This document shows positions 56,710-64,000 of a stretch of 64,000 nucleotides of DNA, one piece after another. Numbering within the stretch: the stretch's first letter is position 1; each line of letters opens with the position of its first letter. A program made the translations under genes and the position numbers. The stretch lies in contig CATQIJ010000002.1 of the NCBI GenBank assembly GCA_958296345.1, forward strand, positions 1-64,000, given 5' to 3'. Source of the DNA: an uncultured Rhizobiaceae bacterium (lineage in GTDB: Bacteria > Pseudomonadota > Alphaproteobacteria > Rhizobiales > Rhizobiaceae). A model generated the notes under the pieces. It was not told the DNA's origin. It ran no database searches and saw nothing but the letters and a program-made list of their open reading frames with translations.

Positions 56710-56902
56710 AAGTTTTCCCCGAACCGCATTAAATCAAATTCAAACTCAACATGCACAAATATGGTAAATAATATGTTGCCATAGTTTAGTCTTATTATCA
56801 AAACCAAAAAAATCAACTAGTGGGTAACTAGGCTCTGACGATTGAAACTCTCGTTATGTGGTGTTACTAGACAGGCAACTTCATCAACAGGTAGATTTAA
56901 AT

Positions 56903-58204
56903 ATGATCCCTCGCTACTCCCGCAAGGAAATGACCGATATTTGGTCAGCACAATCAAAATTCAAAATATGGCTTGAAATAGAAGCGCACGCTTGCGACGC
57001 ACTAGCAAATTTAGGTGTTATTCCTAAAGATTCTGCAAAAACCATATGGGACAAAGCTGGAGACGTTGAGTTTGATGTAGCTCGTATTGATGAAATTGAA
57101 GCAGTAACAAAACACGATGTAATTGCATTCCTTACCCATTTAGCTGAAATCGTTGGCGATGACGCACGCTTTGTGCACCAAGGCATGACATCATCTGACG
57201 TTCTTGATACTTGTTTCAACGTTCAACTCGTAAAAGCAAGTGACCTTCTTTTAGAAGACATGGACAAGCTTTTGGCGGCTTTAAAGAAACGCGCCTATGA
57301 ACATAAAGATACAGTAACGATTGGTCGTTCGCATGGTATTCATGCAGAACCAACGACCTTTGGCATTAAACTTGCTCTTGCTTATGCAGAATTTGAACGT
57401 TGTAAAAATCGCCTAATTGCCGCTCGCGAAGAAATTGCTACGTGTGCTATTTCTGGTGCGGTTGGCACATTTGCAAATATTGATCCTGCGGTTGAAGAGC
57501 ATGTTGCAAAAGCTATGGGCTTATCAGCTGAACCTGTATCTACGCAGGTTATTCCACGTGACCGACATGCAATGTATTTTGCCACGCTGGGTGTGATTGC
57601 ATCTTCTATTGAGCGTTTATCTACAGAAATTCGTCACCTGCAGCGTACAGAAGTCTTAGAAGCTGAAGAATATTTTGCTCCTGGCCAAAAAGGTTCATCG
57701 GCCATGCCGCACAAGCGCAATCCTATTTTAACAGAAAACCTTACAGGCCTTGCCCGTATTGTTCGTATGGCTGTTGTGCCGGCTATGGAAAACGTAGCGC
57801 TTTGGCATGAGCGTGATATTTCACATTCATCTGTTGAGCGGATGATTGGCCCGGATAGCACTGTTACGCTGGACTTCGCTTTGACCCGCCTAACAGGCGT
57901 TATAGATAAACTGCTAGTTTATCCAGACAACATGATGGCAAACATGAATAAATTCCGTGGTCTTGTACATTCTCAACGTGTTCTACTTGCACTCACCCAA
58001 GCAGGTGCTTCTCGTGAAGATTCATATCGCCTAGTACAACGCAATGCGATGAAAGTATGGGAAGAAGGAAAAGACTTCCTGACTGAACTACTTGCAGATG
58101 ATGAAGTAACTCAACTTCTCCCAGAAGAAGAAATTCGTGAGAAGTTTGACCTTGGTTACCATACCAAACATGTTAATACGATTTTCAACCGCGTATTTGG
58201 GTAA
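56903..58204 (+). CDS. purB: Adenylosuccinate lyase
   Basis: Purine synthesis enzyme acting on SAICAR and adenylosuccinate. The 433 residues show SAQSKFKIWLEIE, HQGMTSSDVLDT, GRSHGIHAEPTTFG with the catalytic His, and the signature GSSAMPHKRNPI. ATG 56903 is the natural start; an in-frame ATG at 56858 lacks a site. It ends before a strong terminator. Confidence 0.97.
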   Translation: MIPRYSRKEMTDIWSAQSKFKIWLEIEAHACDALANLGVIPKDSAKTIWDKAGDVEFDVARIDEIEAVTKHDVIAFLTHLAEIVGDDARFVHQGMTSSDVLDTCFNVQLVKASDLLLEDMDKLLAALKKRAYEHKDTVTIGRSHGIHAEPTTFGIKLALAYAEFERCKNRLIAAREEIATCAISGAVGTFANIDPAVEEHVAKAMGLSAEPVSTQVIPRDRHAMYFATLGVIASSIERLSTEIRHLQRTEVLEAEEYFAPGQKGSSAMPHKRNPILTENLTGLARIVRMAVVPAMENVALWHERDISHSSVERMIGPDSTVTLDFALTRLTGVIDKLLVYPDNMMANMNKFRGLVHSQRVLLALTQAGASREDSYRLVQRNAMKVWEEGKDFLTELLADDEVTQLLPEEEIREKFDLGYHTKHVNTIFNRVFG

Positions 58205-58246
58205 ACTCAACTAGCCTTTCGAAATATTACAACACGAAATGTGATC

Positions 58247-58276
58247 AAACCTGCCACTAATCTGGCAGGTTTTTGT
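58247..58276 (+). terminator. Intrinsic terminator of purB
   Basis: Ten-base perfect stem (AAACCTGCCA at 58247-58256 and TGGCAGGTTT at 58263-58272) followed by a T run. Confidence 0.9.
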
Positions 58277-58311
58277 TTGATGATTGTCTTCTTTAACAAA
58301 AGGAGAAAATC

Positions 58312-58563
58312 ATTACTTATAACCCTGACTATGAGCGCTCACGCATTCCGGGTACTGGACTTGGCGAATATCCTACTCAATACGATGAAAAGCCGATAAG
58401 CGGTAAATGGCTGCTAATTACACTTGCACTAATCGTGATGTTATTTGGCGGACTAGCTTTTCTCGCGGGTGATGCAAGCGTTACGGTCAATAATGGCGAG
58501 CTGATAAAAACACCTGTAACTGAAGATCAACAACCCATACCAACCGCCCCTGCTACGCAATAG
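58312..58563 (+). CDS. Small single-pass membrane protein with an apparent ATT start
   Basis: A frame of 84 codons follows a perfect AAGGAG site placed six bases before an ATT codon. No ATG, GTG or TTG is available at that position, and the codons before are ATC and AAA. The product (N-terminal ITYNPDYERSRIPGTGLGEY, a hydrophobic segment at about 38-58 and a polar tail ending in TAPATQ) is regular protein-like sequence with good codon periodicity. ATT is a rare initiation codon, known in infC; one base change from ATG would explain it. It stands downstream of the purB terminator. Confidence 0.6.
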   Translation: MTYNPDYERSRIPGTGLGEYPTQYDEKPISGKWLLITLALIVMLFGGLAFLAGDASVTVNNGELIKTPVTEDQQPIPTAPATQ

Positions 58564-58750
58564 AACTTTATGAAATTGAGTGGCGATGCCTTGTTGCCAC
58601 TCATGTTTTTGCCCTAAAATTAACCAAGTGAATTAACCAGTACAGTTAACTACAAATTCAATTGGCTAACAAAACCTTAATGATTTTCATTCCTCTACCA
58701 AACATTTTCTGATAGTTAAAATTTAGTTCAAAATGTATGGAGTATGAAAC

Positions 58751-60553
58751 TTGAGCAATATGTCTGCGGTGGACATGTTTGCGCTCTCGAAGCGTGGGCA
58801 CGAGTCCCTTTTATCCGAAAATCACAATTCAAAACGACCTAATATTGTTTCCAAAATGATATCAAAAGCTGTGATTGCAGCTTCTGTTATGTTGGCAACT
58901 CAGTTAGAGGCCAAAGAATTAGATGATAAAAATCAACCCATTCTAGATGACGTACAAACCGGCAGCTTAGGAAGTAGTGGTTATAGCAACCAACCTACTG
59001 CTGAGAGTTCTGCAAACTCAGTTGAAGCAGTTTTAGGAAGTGCAAAATCAGAATTTGCCTCCCTATCCTCTCAAGCAACAAACAGCTCATCAGCTTCATT
59101 AAGTAGTGGGAGTTCATCAATTAATTTTGCAAGTGAGACTGGTTTACCATCAGACTTTGTAACTCAATCTATTGGTGTCTCAGACCCCGCGCAACAAACT
59201 AATGCGATTGAACAATCCATCGCATCTTTTGATCGTGGACAAGTGATTAGCTTTCCTAATACAGGTTCTACTGAACAAGACGTTATTACCATTGAAGGTA
59301 TAGACGGCCAAGACGGAACTGATGGTACAGATGGTCAGGACGGTATCAATGGCGTTAACGGCACGAACGGTGCTGACGGAACTGACGGTGTTGATGGAGT
59401 AAATGGCCTCTCCACTGTTTATCTAGACGGCAATCTTTTTGGCAGTGATAATATTATTGATGCACTCATAGCTAATGGGTTTGATGTTCAACAAGGCCCA
59501 CTAGGGTCGGTCATCATTACTTTTGACCCTACCCGCTCAGATGAATTAATCGATTTACTTGATGGCTTTGCCGGAGATAATCCGATTGCAGACAAGCCAC
59601 AAGATGGCGACCTCCCAACGTCAGACCCAGAACACGGCACGACCAGTAATACGGGTACTGAAGGCGATGATTTTCTCGTAGGCAATGAAGACGATAATGT
59701 TATCTCCGGTTTTGGTGGAAACGATAGTCTTACTGGTGGCACAGGTGCGGACACCTTATTGGGCGGGGATGGAGTCGATACAGCTGACTATCGTAATTCT
59801 CAAGATGCAGTTCATGTCGACCTTGAGACAAGAGAGGCATTATTTGGTGATGCTGAAGGGGATGTTTTAGTTTCTATCGAAAACCTTGCGGGCGGCGATG
59901 GCAATGACATTCTAACAGGCGATGATGGTGATAACCGTTTAACTGGGCGTGATGGCGATGATATTTTATCTGGTGGTTCTGGTAATGATCGACTGGTAGG
60001 CGGTGAAGGTGTAGACCAGCTAATTGGTGGTGAAGGTGATCGTGACGCAGTTGATTACAATCTTGCTGAAGAGGCAGTCGGCGTTGATTTGCTTAACGGT
60101 GGTTTCATGGGAGAAGCTTTAGGCGATAGTTATTCTGGTGTTGAGTTTATTGTTGGCTCAGACTTCCATGACGTCTTGCTCGCGAATGATGATGCAAACC
60201 GCATTAATAGCGGCGAAGGCTGCGATGTATTAAATGGCCGAGGCGGCGATGATACTCTAATTGGCGGCGAAGGTGGCGACGTACTTAATGGCGGCGAAGG
60301 TGCTGATGTGTTCATTTTTAATGATGATAACGGTTATGACATCATTGAAGACTTTGAAGCTGGCGCAGGTCGTACCGACCGTGTTTGGTTACAAGAATAT
60401 GAATTCGATGACTTTGACGACGTTCAAGATGCCATGACCCAAACTGAAGATGGTGTTGTCCTAACCATGGATAGTGGGACCATCTTATTCCAAGACCTAT
60501 CATTAGCAGATTTTCATACTGATGATTTCATTCTCGCACAATCAGCTTTCTGA
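58751..60553 (+). CDS. RTX protein with collagen-like and calcium-binding repeats
   Basis: The first 55 residues include a hydrophobic stretch (SKAVIAASVMLATQLEA) that looks like a signal. A serine/alanine-rich region follows, then collagen-like GxDGxDG repeats at about 185-220, and from about 305 to 520 RTX nonapeptides (GGxGxDxLxGG) in several blocks, each broken by a DxxxGxxxxVDL strand module; the tail (FLQDLSLADFHTDDFILAQ) resembles a type I secretion signal. The start TTG at 58751 is supported by GGAG eight bases upstream; an ATG at 58760 is the alternative. A calcium-dependent surface or secreted protein. 600 residues. Confidence 0.82.
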   Translation: MSNMSAVDMFALSKRGHESLLSENHNSKRPNIVSKMISKAVIAASVMLATQLEAKELDDKNQPILDDVQTGSLGSSGYSNQPTAESSANSVEAVLGSAKSEFASLSSQATNSSSASLSSGSSSINFASETGLPSDFVTQSIGVSDPAQQTNAIEQSIASFDRGQVISFPNTGSTEQDVITIEGIDGQDGTDGTDGQDGINGVNGTNGADGTDGVDGVNGLSTVYLDGNLFGSDNIIDALIANGFDVQQGPLGSVIITFDPTRSDELIDLLDGFAGDNPIADKPQDGDLPTSDPEHGTTSNTGTEGDDFLVGNEDDNVISGFGGNDSLTGGTGADTLLGGDGVDTADYRNSQDAVHVDLETREALFGDAEGDVLVSIENLAGGDGNDILTGDDGDNRLTGRDGDDILSGGSGNDRLVGGEGVDQLIGGEGDRDAVDYNLAEEAVGVDLLNGGFMGEALGDSYSGVEFIVGSDFHDVLLANDDANRINSGEGCDVLNGRGGDDTLIGGEGGDVLNGGEGADVFIFNDDNGYDIIEDFEAGAGRTDRVWLQEYEFDDFDDVQDAMTQTEDGVVLTMDSGTILFQDLSLADFHTDDFILAQSAF

Positions 60554-60620
60554 TTATCACTCAGGCTTGAACTACCTGTATGATTGTAGAAGAGTACAGA
60601 AAGTGATTTATTGTGCGAGC

Positions 60621-60656
60621 AAAAGGCGGAAGGACCATACACCTTCCGCCTTTTTT
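60621..60656 (+). terminator. Intrinsic terminator of the RTX gene
   Basis: Thirteen-base stem (AAAAGGCGGAAGG at 60621-60633 with CCTTCCGCCTTTT at 60642-60654) followed by a T run. Confidence 0.92.
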
Positions 60657-60706
60657 CTATTTATATTCAGCTTGTTTCTTGAGGCCTTCATGACTACATA
60701 ACCATC

Positions 60707-61261
60707 ATGAAAACATCACAAGCAGATATTCTAATCGTACCTGGTTACAAGGGCGCTAATGAAGACCATTGGCAAACTCGCTGGGAAAATAATATAACAA
60801 CCGCTCGCCGCGTTGAAATGGGCGATTGGCATAAGCCTGTCTTTGAAGACTGGAAGAATAATCTTATTGCTGCCGTTGAAGAGACTACTAAGCCAATAAT
60901 TTTAGTTGGGCATTCTATTGGCTCTCAAGTGATTGTTCAGGCGGCAAAAGATTTTGGCAAGCCAATTGCTGGCGCAATGTTAGTTGCCCCTCCAGATGTT
61001 GAAAACCCAGCAATCAAACCAAAGCATCTACTGACATTTGGACCAGCATCAACTGATCCACTAACCTTCCCCTCTGTGACCGTTGCAAGTCGCAATGATC
61101 ACTTTTGTTCATTTGAAAAAGCGGAAGATATGGCAGCATCTTGGGGGTCTCTCTTTATGGATGCAGGAGAAAGTGGCCACATCAACCATGAAAGTGGCCA
61201 CGGTCCATGGCCAGAAGGTTTGATGGTCTTTTCACGATTTTTAAAGCAGATTAATGTATAG
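60707..61261 (+). CDS. RBBP9/YdeN family serine hydrolase
   Basis: The 184-residue protein has the family opening ILIVPGYKGANEDHWQTRWE, the nucleophile elbow LVGHSIGSQ, the acid loop SRNDHFC and the histidine in GHINHESGHGPWPEG. Acts on small esters in the relatives studied. Not followed by an evident partner gene. Confidence 0.92.
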   Translation: MKTSQADILIVPGYKGANEDHWQTRWENNITTARRVEMGDWHKPVFEDWKNNLIAAVEETTKPIILVGHSIGSQVIVQAAKDFGKPIAGAMLVAPPDVENPAIKPKHLLTFGPASTDPLTFPSVTVASRNDHFCSFEKAEDMAASWGSLFMDAGESGHINHESGHGPWPEGLMVFSRFLKQINV

Positions 61262-61438
61262 TGGCATCACAATATCATTGTGAGTAATCAGTTTTAAAAA
61301 ATTTCATTTCAAACCATTTTTTACTATAAGAGCTACCTTGATGCGGCTTACCAAATATATCGAACTGTCAAATTTGCTGGAGTTGACCTTGATATAAAAT
61401 TAGTTCACGTAATCTTTTTGAGTTGAGAGTTCAGTCTT

Positions 61439-62219
61439 ATGCATCGAAAAATATTAATAATGGGCCTGCCAGGCGCTGGCAAAACAACACTAGCTAGGGC
61501 GCTCGCACCTCTATTAAATGCAGTAATTTTTAACGCCGATGAAGTACGAGAACACATAAATTCTGACTTGTGGTTTTCGGTAGAAGATCGTGAGATCCAT
61601 GCTAAACGCATGGGTTGGATGTGTGACCGAGTTATAGATTCTGGTGGTATAGCAATTGCTGATTTTGTATGCCCTACTTCAGAAACACGAGCAACGTTTG
61701 GTGACTGTTTTGTGATCTGGGTAGATCGTATTAAAGAGGGACGGTTGAAGATACAAACAAGCTTTTTCAACCACCAGAGAAAGTTGACTTTACTGTAACA
61801 TCAGAAGGTTCTCCACGTTATTGGGCTGAACAAATTTTCCAAAAATTGCAGCCAGTATTTGATCCTCAAAAACCAACGGCACTTTTCATTGGCCGTTATC
61901 AACCTTTTCATGACGGGCACCTAAAGTTATTGAAGAAGGTATCAAACGCGTAGGTCAATGTTGCATTGCCGTCAGAGATACGCATGGAACCGATGAGAAG
62001 AACCCGCTTGGCTTTTTTGACGTCAAACGACGTATTGAAGCAAGTATGCGCCCTTACGCAGGGAAATATACAATCATTCCATTACCAAACATAACTAGTA
62101 TTTTTTATGGACGAGATGTTGGCTATACAATTGAAGAAATTGTTTTGGATGAAGATACAAAGAACATCTCAGCGACTGCAATACGCAGAGATATAAATGA
62201 CAAAAGCAATACAAAATAA
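61439..62219 (+). pseudogene. P-loop kinase/nucleotidyltransferase fusion with two frameshifts
   Basis: From ATG 61439 the N-terminal part has an APS-kinase-like Walker A loop (LIMGLPGAGKTTLARAL), FNADEVREHINSDLWFS and IADFVCPT. One base is missing near 61745, after which the frame that continues (EDTNKLFQPPEKVDFT) carries a nucleotidyltransferase domain with FIGRYQPFHDGHLKL and the C-terminal ISATAIRRDI motif. A second one-base loss lies near 61928. Corrected, the protein has about 260 residues. The combination resembles NadR-like or cytidylyltransferase/kinase fusions of secondary metabolism. The stop directly abuts the sulfotransferase start. Confidence 0.75.
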
Positions 62220-63551
62220 ATGAAAAATGCAAATTCGCTGATAAAAGAAATTAATGCAAATGACCAGAAAATTGGTTATGAGCAGAACAATTCTTTTGTA
62301 AAGCGGAAGTTGGAACAAGCCCTAAGTTCAAACACTCTAAGCTCAAATGTTCAGAGTAGCTTATTAGGATTTGTTGCTTTAAGAGAATTTGACCATTGTA
62401 GTGAGACAAAAAACTGCCTTGATTTTGCAAAAAAAGCCTTAGAATTAAACCCAAAAAACTGGCGCGCCTTGACAGTTCTTGCGTTTAATTCTTTTTATAC
62501 TGGAGATATAGAAGGCCACAGCAGCTATCTGGAAGAAGCATTAAAAAGCGTTCCTAACAGTATTAGATTATTAAATGCTCTATTAAATGTATCTCTGGCT
62601 CACAACCAGCCACAGATAATTCAAAAACATCTTAGTATGGCCGCACTAAACAATAATACAAAAAAACTATCCAAAAAGCTTGAATTATATTCGACCGACA
62701 CGCCCAGAGAACTTACAAAAATCGACAAGCACCTTGTTATGCTTTCTGGGGTTAGTCATTGCGGCAGTACATATCTAGGTCATTTCTTCTCCGCGCATGA
62801 TGATGTGGAATGCTTTGGTGAAAGTCACCGAATTTCGATGTATTCATCAGAAGCAAGAGGTGAAAAAACACAAAATTCCAATTCAAAATTCGCGCCATGT
62901 CATTCTTGCGGTGACACTGAATGCAAACAATTCCCGGATAACTTTCGTGAAGAGATAAGAAACAATCCAGAACATTATTACAAAAAAATCGCTCAAAGAA
63001 GCTCAGCGCAAACTGTTGTTTTTGGAGATAAAAACTACTCAATAACTAGAAAACTAGACCCAAAGGCTAATTTCAACGAAATTGTATTATTTAAGAAACC
63101 AGAAAATGCGTATAAAAGCCAATATAAGCATAGAAAAACTCAACCAATCGACACCCCTTCTTTAAGGAGTGTAAATGCTTACCTGAGAGTATACACAGAC
63201 AGCTATTCAAACCTTATGCTACCACATTGTAATGATAATAAACGCATCTTTCTAAACTGGGAATCTTTTATAGCCAACCCTGAAGTCCACATTCCAAAAC
63301 TATCTCACATGCTTCAGTCTAAATTAGATGGCAACGTATTTGGAAGTTTTGGCTTAATCGGACACTCATTTGGCGGGAATGCTGACGTTAATAGAGATCA
63401 TAAAAGAAACAACAGCAAAATTAAAAAAGATACCTCTACTATATTACCTGAAAAGTTATTGCTCGAAGCACAAAACAACTATTATGCAATGGTAGTTTAT
63501 AGGCGAATGATGAAGCTTTATCAAAAGAGCTTTGCAATTGATTCTCTTTGA
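62220..63551 (+). CDS. TPR-containing sulfotransferase-like protein
   Basis: The 443 residues have a helical TPR-like N-terminal part (about 40-140, with LELNPKNWRALTVLAFN) and a sulfotransferase domain from about 175 with the PAPS loop LSGVSHCGSTYLGHFFS, a cysteine-rich insert CHSCGDTECKQF, and an ending YYAMVVYRRMM. The ATG follows the previous stop immediately and there is no separate ribosome site, so it is translated with the kinase/nucleotidyltransferase gene. The gene is noticeably more AT-rich and lysine/asparagine-rich than its neighbours, suggesting transfer. Substrate unknown. Confidence 0.75.
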   Translation: MKNANSLIKEINANDQKIGYEQNNSFVKRKLEQALSSNTLSSNVQSSLLGFVALREFDHCSETKNCLDFAKKALELNPKNWRALTVLAFNSFYTGDIEGHSSYLEEALKSVPNSIRLLNALLNVSLAHNQPQIIQKHLSMAALNNNTKKLSKKLELYSTDTPRELTKIDKHLVMLSGVSHCGSTYLGHFFSAHDDVECFGESHRISMYSSEARGEKTQNSNSKFAPCHSCGDTECKQFPDNFREEIRNNPEHYYKKIAQRSSAQTVVFGDKNYSITRKLDPKANFNEIVLFKKPENAYKSQYKHRKTQPIDTPSLRSVNAYLRVYTDSYSNLMLPHCNDNKRIFLNWESFIANPEVHIPKLSHMLQSKLDGNVFGSFGLIGHSFGGNADVNRDHKRNNSKIKKDTSTILPEKLLLEAQNNYYAMVVYRRMMKLYQKSFAIDSL

Positions 63552-63612
63552 TCTCAATCAATGCGCAATAACTCCCCTCGAACAATATTAGTTTATATTT
63601 GGAGGAATATGC

Positions 63613-64000
63613 ATGGCTAAAAAATTAAAGGAATCCACTGAACAACCTATAGAAACATCAAACTCTGGCTTCCCAACAGTTCGCAAGATTAGCTTTTCAG
63701 ATCTTCGCAGTATTTTGGTTCTTGGGTGGCGTGATTTTTGTCGTGCGCCTCTGTTTGGAATGTTTTTTGGTTCGGTTTATGCAATTGGCGGGCTATTGCT
63801 GATGGCTGGCGTGTTTACACTTGATATGGCTTGGCTTGCCTATCCGTTGATTATTGGGTTTGCTTTAATCGGACCATTCATAGCCACTGGTCTTTATGAG
63901 GTTAGTCGCAGATTAGAAAACCAAACAAAAATTACGTGGTCAGATATACTCACCATAGTCTGGGAACAGCATAGGCGTGAACTTGGGTGGATGGCTTTTG
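63613..64000 (+). CDS. DUF2189 family membrane protein (partial, cut by window end)
   Basis: Open from ATG 63613, with GGAGGA six bases upstream, to the window end (129 codons). A short soluble N-terminus with VRKISFSDLRSILVLGWRDFCRAPLFGMFFG is followed by membrane segments at about 55-72 and 77-100, and VSRRLENQTKITWSDI. This is the pattern of DUF2189 inner-membrane proteins of unknown function. An ATG four bases upstream, in another frame, stops after three codons. Confidence 0.85.
   Translation, partial: MAKKLKESTEQPIETSNSGFPTVRKISFSDLRSILVLGWRDFCRAPLFGMFFGSVYAIGGLLLMAGVFTLDMAWLAYPLIIGFALIGPFIATGLYEVSRRLENQTKITWSDILTIVWEQHRRELGWMAF

Noticed and set aside
59280-59400. Repeat array that could suggest CRISPR
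   Set aside because: The repeats encode in-frame GxDGxDG collagen-like units, with no constant spacers; no cas genes are near.

Overview
The window is a contiguous piece of an AT-rich alphaproteobacterial chromosome. The gene content (CckA with a FliO-like protein, a one-cysteine DksA, the SixA-type phosphatase, DUF992 and DUF2259 secreted proteins, a GTTC-N7-GTTC SOS box at recA) points to the Hyphomicrobiales/Rhizobiales or a close marine relative. Orphan pseudaminate synthase, diaminopropionate lyase, RTX proteins and sulfotransferases suggest an aquatic or host-surface life style. The genus cannot be fixed from the sequence alone.

Layout. 0-10 kb: clpP and tig lie on the same strand but are separated by an accessory block holding a PseI-type sialic-acid-like synthase, an overlapping diaminopropionate ammonia-lyase/M24 peptidase pair, a giant RTX protein split by an in-frame amber codon, and a sulfotransferase broken by a 16-bp tandem duplication. 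10-14 kb: a DUF11-repeat surface protein that stops in mid-repeat, and a two-gene operon of a membrane protein plus a periplasmic ClpP-fold protein. 14-24 kb: an alpha/beta hydrolase with a one-base loss, a luciferase-type monooxygenase, a methyltransferase, cckA, a fliO-like gene, dksA, a SixA-type phosphatase and the folate operon folP-folB-folK. 24-32 kb: a possible small RNA, a TadG-like protein, an Asp/Glu racemase-like protein with RidA, a photolyase, tRNA-Leu(UAA), a triply damaged oxyR remnant, intact katG and a CinA-type protein. 32-38 kb: an orphan Flp pilin with a small partner, then 2.7 kb of heavily indel-damaged genes (gpt, an MFS transporter, an LpqC-like hydrolase), an unusual 2-hydroxyacid dehydrogenase and an intact LpqC-like hydrolase. 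38-46 kb: housekeeping (fumC, nitroreductase, icd, alaS, recA with an SOS box). 46-53 kb: a YghU-type GST, a DUF992 protein, and a five-gene Mo-hydroxylase maturation operon (CoxD/MoxR, CoxE/VWA, two XdhC/CoxI-type proteins, a MobA/MocA fusion) without the enzyme it would mature; then a HupE/UreJ metal permease under a cobalamin riboswitch. 53-64 kb: a type-I periplasmic binding protein, a C-terminally short P1 peptidase, a DUF2259 protein, a secreted hydrolase, purB, a small membrane protein with an apparent ATT start, an RTX protein with collagen-like repeats, an RBBP9-like hydrolase, a frameshifted kinase/nucleotidyltransferase fusion coupled to a TPR-sulfotransferase, and a partial DUF2189 membrane protein.

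The most striking overall feature is the density of broken genes. At least 14 separate lesions hit seven loci (RTX, sulfotransferase, hydrolase at 14.9 kb, oxyR, the gpt-MFS-hydrolase block, kinase/nucleotidyltransferase), with further C-terminal truncations. Many lesions are single-base losses in short runs, so assembly error has to be excluded. The 4-bp and 16-bp tandem duplications and the 3' loss of oxyR beside tRNA-Leu look like real mutations.
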